A stretch of 7,376 bases of DNA, taken from Syntrophomonadaceae bacterium (GTDB taxonomy: Bacteria; Bacillota; Dethiobacteria; DTU022). Under the pieces are notes generated by a model. The model had not been told where the DNA came from, did not search any database, and saw only the letters and a list, made by a program, of their open reading frames with translations. Below are positions 6,166 through 7,376 of this stretch, piece by piece. A program made the translations under genes and the position numbers. Every line of letters begins with the position of its first letter. Within the stretch, counting starts at the first letter, position 1. The stretch covers positions 1-7,376 of the forward strand of contig SKWE01000020.1 of assembly GCA_007129055.1 (NCBI GenBank). The letters are read 5' to 3'.

Positions 6166-6461
6166 AAAGCAGCAAAGATATCGCTCAGAGAGTAAATAGT
6201 ATTTATTCCGGCTTCATCCAGGTTCAGGTATGTAGAAATTACTTCTCTGCCCTGCCTGTCTAGATGGCCATACTCCACTTCCTGACTGTTTATATTCCAG
6301 CTTCCGGTCTCATCTGCTCCGGAAACTTCGGCAGCTTTAAATACAGGCGAATACTCGATCATGATGGGGGAGGCTCCTCCATATGGACCATATAAAATGG
6401 TTATTTTCTGTGATTCCTCTACTTCTTTTATCATTGCTTCATCTTCAAAACCCTTTACCAT
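6162..6461 (-). CDS. Hypothetical protein, possibly 5'-truncated
   Basis: A 99-residue acidic soluble protein beginning MVKGFEDEAMIKEVEE and ending SLSDIFAAF, with no membrane segment or motif I recognise. ITILYGPYGGASPIMIEY (21-38) looks like a folded core. The frame stays open for 14 codons before the ATG (reading ISIEDED just upstream) back to a TGA. That stretch is protein-like but contains no ATG, GTG or TTG start. The ribosome site at ATG 6461 is weak (GAAGATGAAGAT). This suggests either an atypical start or a gene that has lost its 5' end, perhaps by frameshift. Its neighbours are an interrupted small membrane gene upstream and the promoter of the asparagine synthetase operon downstream. 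Confidence 0.5.
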   Translation of the reverse strand: MVKGFEDEAMIKEVEESQKITILYGPYGGASPIMIEYSPVFKAAEVSGADETGSWNINSQEVEYGHLDRQGREVISTYLNLDEAGINTIYSLSDIFAAF

Positions 6462-6477
6462 ATCTTCATCTTCGATG

Positions 6478-6549
6478 CTAATTGTTGATTTGTTGTATCA
6501 CACAATATGTCTCCCAAGCTACATAGATCTGCCACATAAATATGGCTAC
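6478..6549 (-). pseudogene. Possible detached 3' end of the small membrane gene
   Basis: This is in frame with the 85-residue gene across its TGA. It encodes a hydrophobic stretch (VAIFMWQIYVAW) then ETYCVIQQINN and a TAG. It would be expressed only if the TGA were read through, so it is listed as a possible relic. It could equally be chance hydrophobic sequence, since only 23 codons are involved. Confidence 0.3.
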
Positions 6550-6807
6550 TCACATAGCGCCTAGAATCCGAATCATCCATTTCTCACCTGGTTCCATGGT
6601 CTTTCTGATAAAAAAATCAGGCTTCAAAATGGTTATTAGATAACCAATACCAAGGATGCTAAAAATAAGAGTGTCCATAATGACTTGTTCAATGCTACGC
6701 CATTCCATTTGGGAGCGAAAACAAAAGGCGATGCTAAACAATAATATGAGAGTTAAAAAACCCTTCCAGTTATAATCAGTTAAATACCTCTTCCAGTTAA
6801 TATGCAT
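6550..6807 (-). CDS. Small membrane protein, perhaps cut short by TGA
   Basis: An 85-residue protein starting MHINWKRYLTDYNWKG, with two predicted membrane helices at about 16-30 and 43-61 and a basic, charged segment (RKTMEPGEKWMIR) after them. GGAGGG lies six bases before ATG 6807, an excellent ribosome site. After the terminal ILGAM comes an in-frame TGA (6550-6552), and the same frame then reads VAIFMWQIYVAWETYC before a TAG at 6478-6480. That continuation would complete a third hydrophobic helix starting at WMIRILGAM, so the TGA may be a nonsense mutation in a gene of about 109 codons. I do not recognise the family with confidence; the P-x-charged-RI-G layout is loosely like small DUF-type membrane proteins. 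Confidence 0.6.
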   Translation of the reverse strand: MHINWKRYLTDYNWKGFLTLILLFSIAFCFRSQMEWRSIEQVIMDTLIFSILGIGYLITILKPDFFIRKTMEPGEKWMIRILGAM

Positions 6808-6928
6808 GGCTATCCCTCCAGGCTAAGACTATATTGCTGTGTTAAAGAGGTTGGTATAATAATCAAACGAAAATCATAACAACCCTAATTCTGTCCAATA
6901 CTTGTGATCTACCCCTCTTGCAATAATG

Positions 6929-7171
6929 CTACTGACTATTTTTGCCCCGCTTTCGTTTAAGCTCTTTCTTTTGATACCATCTAATTAAAAACCCCAATCC
7001 AACAACAACGAAAAAAGATGCTATGCCTGATATTATTCCGATCCAGGTAAATTCCTGGTTCTGAATATAGTGGATGACAGTCCAGACTAAAGCGTATGTA
7101 AAACCAAAAACCAGCCTGAACTGAATACTCCATCTTATCGGTTCTTTATGTGGTTTAAAATCTTTTAGCAT
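6929..7171 (-). CDS. Small two-helix membrane protein, 80 residues
   Basis: An integral membrane protein starting MLKDFKPHKEPIRWS, with predicted helices at about 16-36 and 43-63 and a very basic C-terminal tail (KKELKRKRGK), which is likely cytoplasmic. I chose the second of two adjacent ATG codons: AGGAGG (7178-7183) is six bases from ATG 7171 but only three from ATG 7174. A longer reading from 7222 would bury that ribosome site inside the gene. The start overlaps the end of the upstream membrane protein gene by 17 bases, so the pair is very probably translationally coupled. Family not recognised. Confidence 0.65.
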   Translation of the reverse strand: MLKDFKPHKEPIRWSIQFRLVFGFTYALVWTVIHYIQNQEFTWIGIISGIASFFVVVGLGFLIRWYQKKELKRKRGKNSQ

Positions 7172-7376
7172 CATTTGCCTCCTGGTATGAACGTAATGCT
7201 TCCTGGTAAAAACCCCAGACAAGCAACCCCATGGTTACCAGGGATAAAAAAATGAAGGCAAAATTTACATAGCCTGCTATTGCTAAGAAAGTTTCATTAA
7301 AGGGGTAAATATAATAACGGCTGAAAGGTAGGCTCCAGCTACTCTGGAGGAAGCTGACAGCAAAGAAGAAAGTGGC
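7155..7376 (-). CDS. Membrane protein, C-terminal part only
   Basis: The frame enters from the right edge and ends at TAA 7155-7157; 73 residues are visible. A first segment (ATFFFAVSFLQSSW) looks like the end of a membrane helix. It is followed by an aromatic loop (FSRYYIYPFNE), a long hydrophobic helix (about visible residues 30-57) and a polar tail, YQEALRSYQEANDAKRF. The frame holds no stop through to the edge, and its 3' end carries the ribosome site of the next gene, as expected for an operon. Function unknown. Confidence 0.65.
   Translation of the reverse strand, partial: ATFFFAVSFLQSSWSLPFSRYYIYPFNETFLAIAGYVNFAFIFLSLVTMGLLVWGFYQEALRSYQEANDAKRF

Noticed and set aside
6808..6928. Possible promoter with TATTAT in the 121-bp gap
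   Set aside because: Candidate -35 sequences are at unsuitable spacing (about 15 bases) and weak; no gene, terminator or repeat could be supported in this gap.

Overview
The window reads as a stretch of chromosome from an anaerobic, moderate-GC Firmicute of clostridial type. This is inferred from strong Shine-Dalgarno sites, TATAAT boxes with extended -10 motifs, and protein families typical of that group; the species cannot be named. Every gene I can support lies on the minus strand, so transcription runs from high to low coordinates.

Right end (about 6160-7376): a group of small proteins. The 3' end of a membrane protein gene enters at the right edge and overlaps an 80-residue two-helix membrane protein. 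An 85-residue two-helix protein follows, then a 99-residue soluble hypothetical protein. An in-frame TGA followed by membrane-like sequence, and a 99-residue frame that is open upstream of its ATG with no good ribosome site, suggest that part of this area is decaying.

Centre (2909-6165): a good promoter followed by a 22-bp inverted repeat leads into a probable four-gene operon. It encodes an asparagine synthetase B homologue whose glutaminase nucleophile Cys2 is replaced by Ser, an MtnX-like HAD phosphatase, a zinc-binding sirtuin deacetylase and a 59-residue two-helix membrane protein. The last of these was found by reading the gap.

Left-centre (811-2910): a second promoter with an extended -10 box drives a tightly spaced set: a GNAT acetyltransferase, probably starting at TTG; a tandem-CBS protein; and a class I/II PLP aminotransferase. 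The acetyltransferase and the sirtuin are possible opposing protein-acylation activities in adjacent transcription units, which is suggestive only.

Left end: a 340-bp gene-free gap (471-810) holds a GC-rich element of about 222 bp with imperfect terminal inverted repeats, resembling a MITE or another intergenic repeat. It is followed by thiamine pyrophosphokinase (thiN), cut by the left edge. The most interesting items are the Cys-less asparagine synthetase and its operon, the MITE-like element, and the interrupted small membrane gene. No CRISPR array, tRNA, rRNA or obvious defence system is visible.
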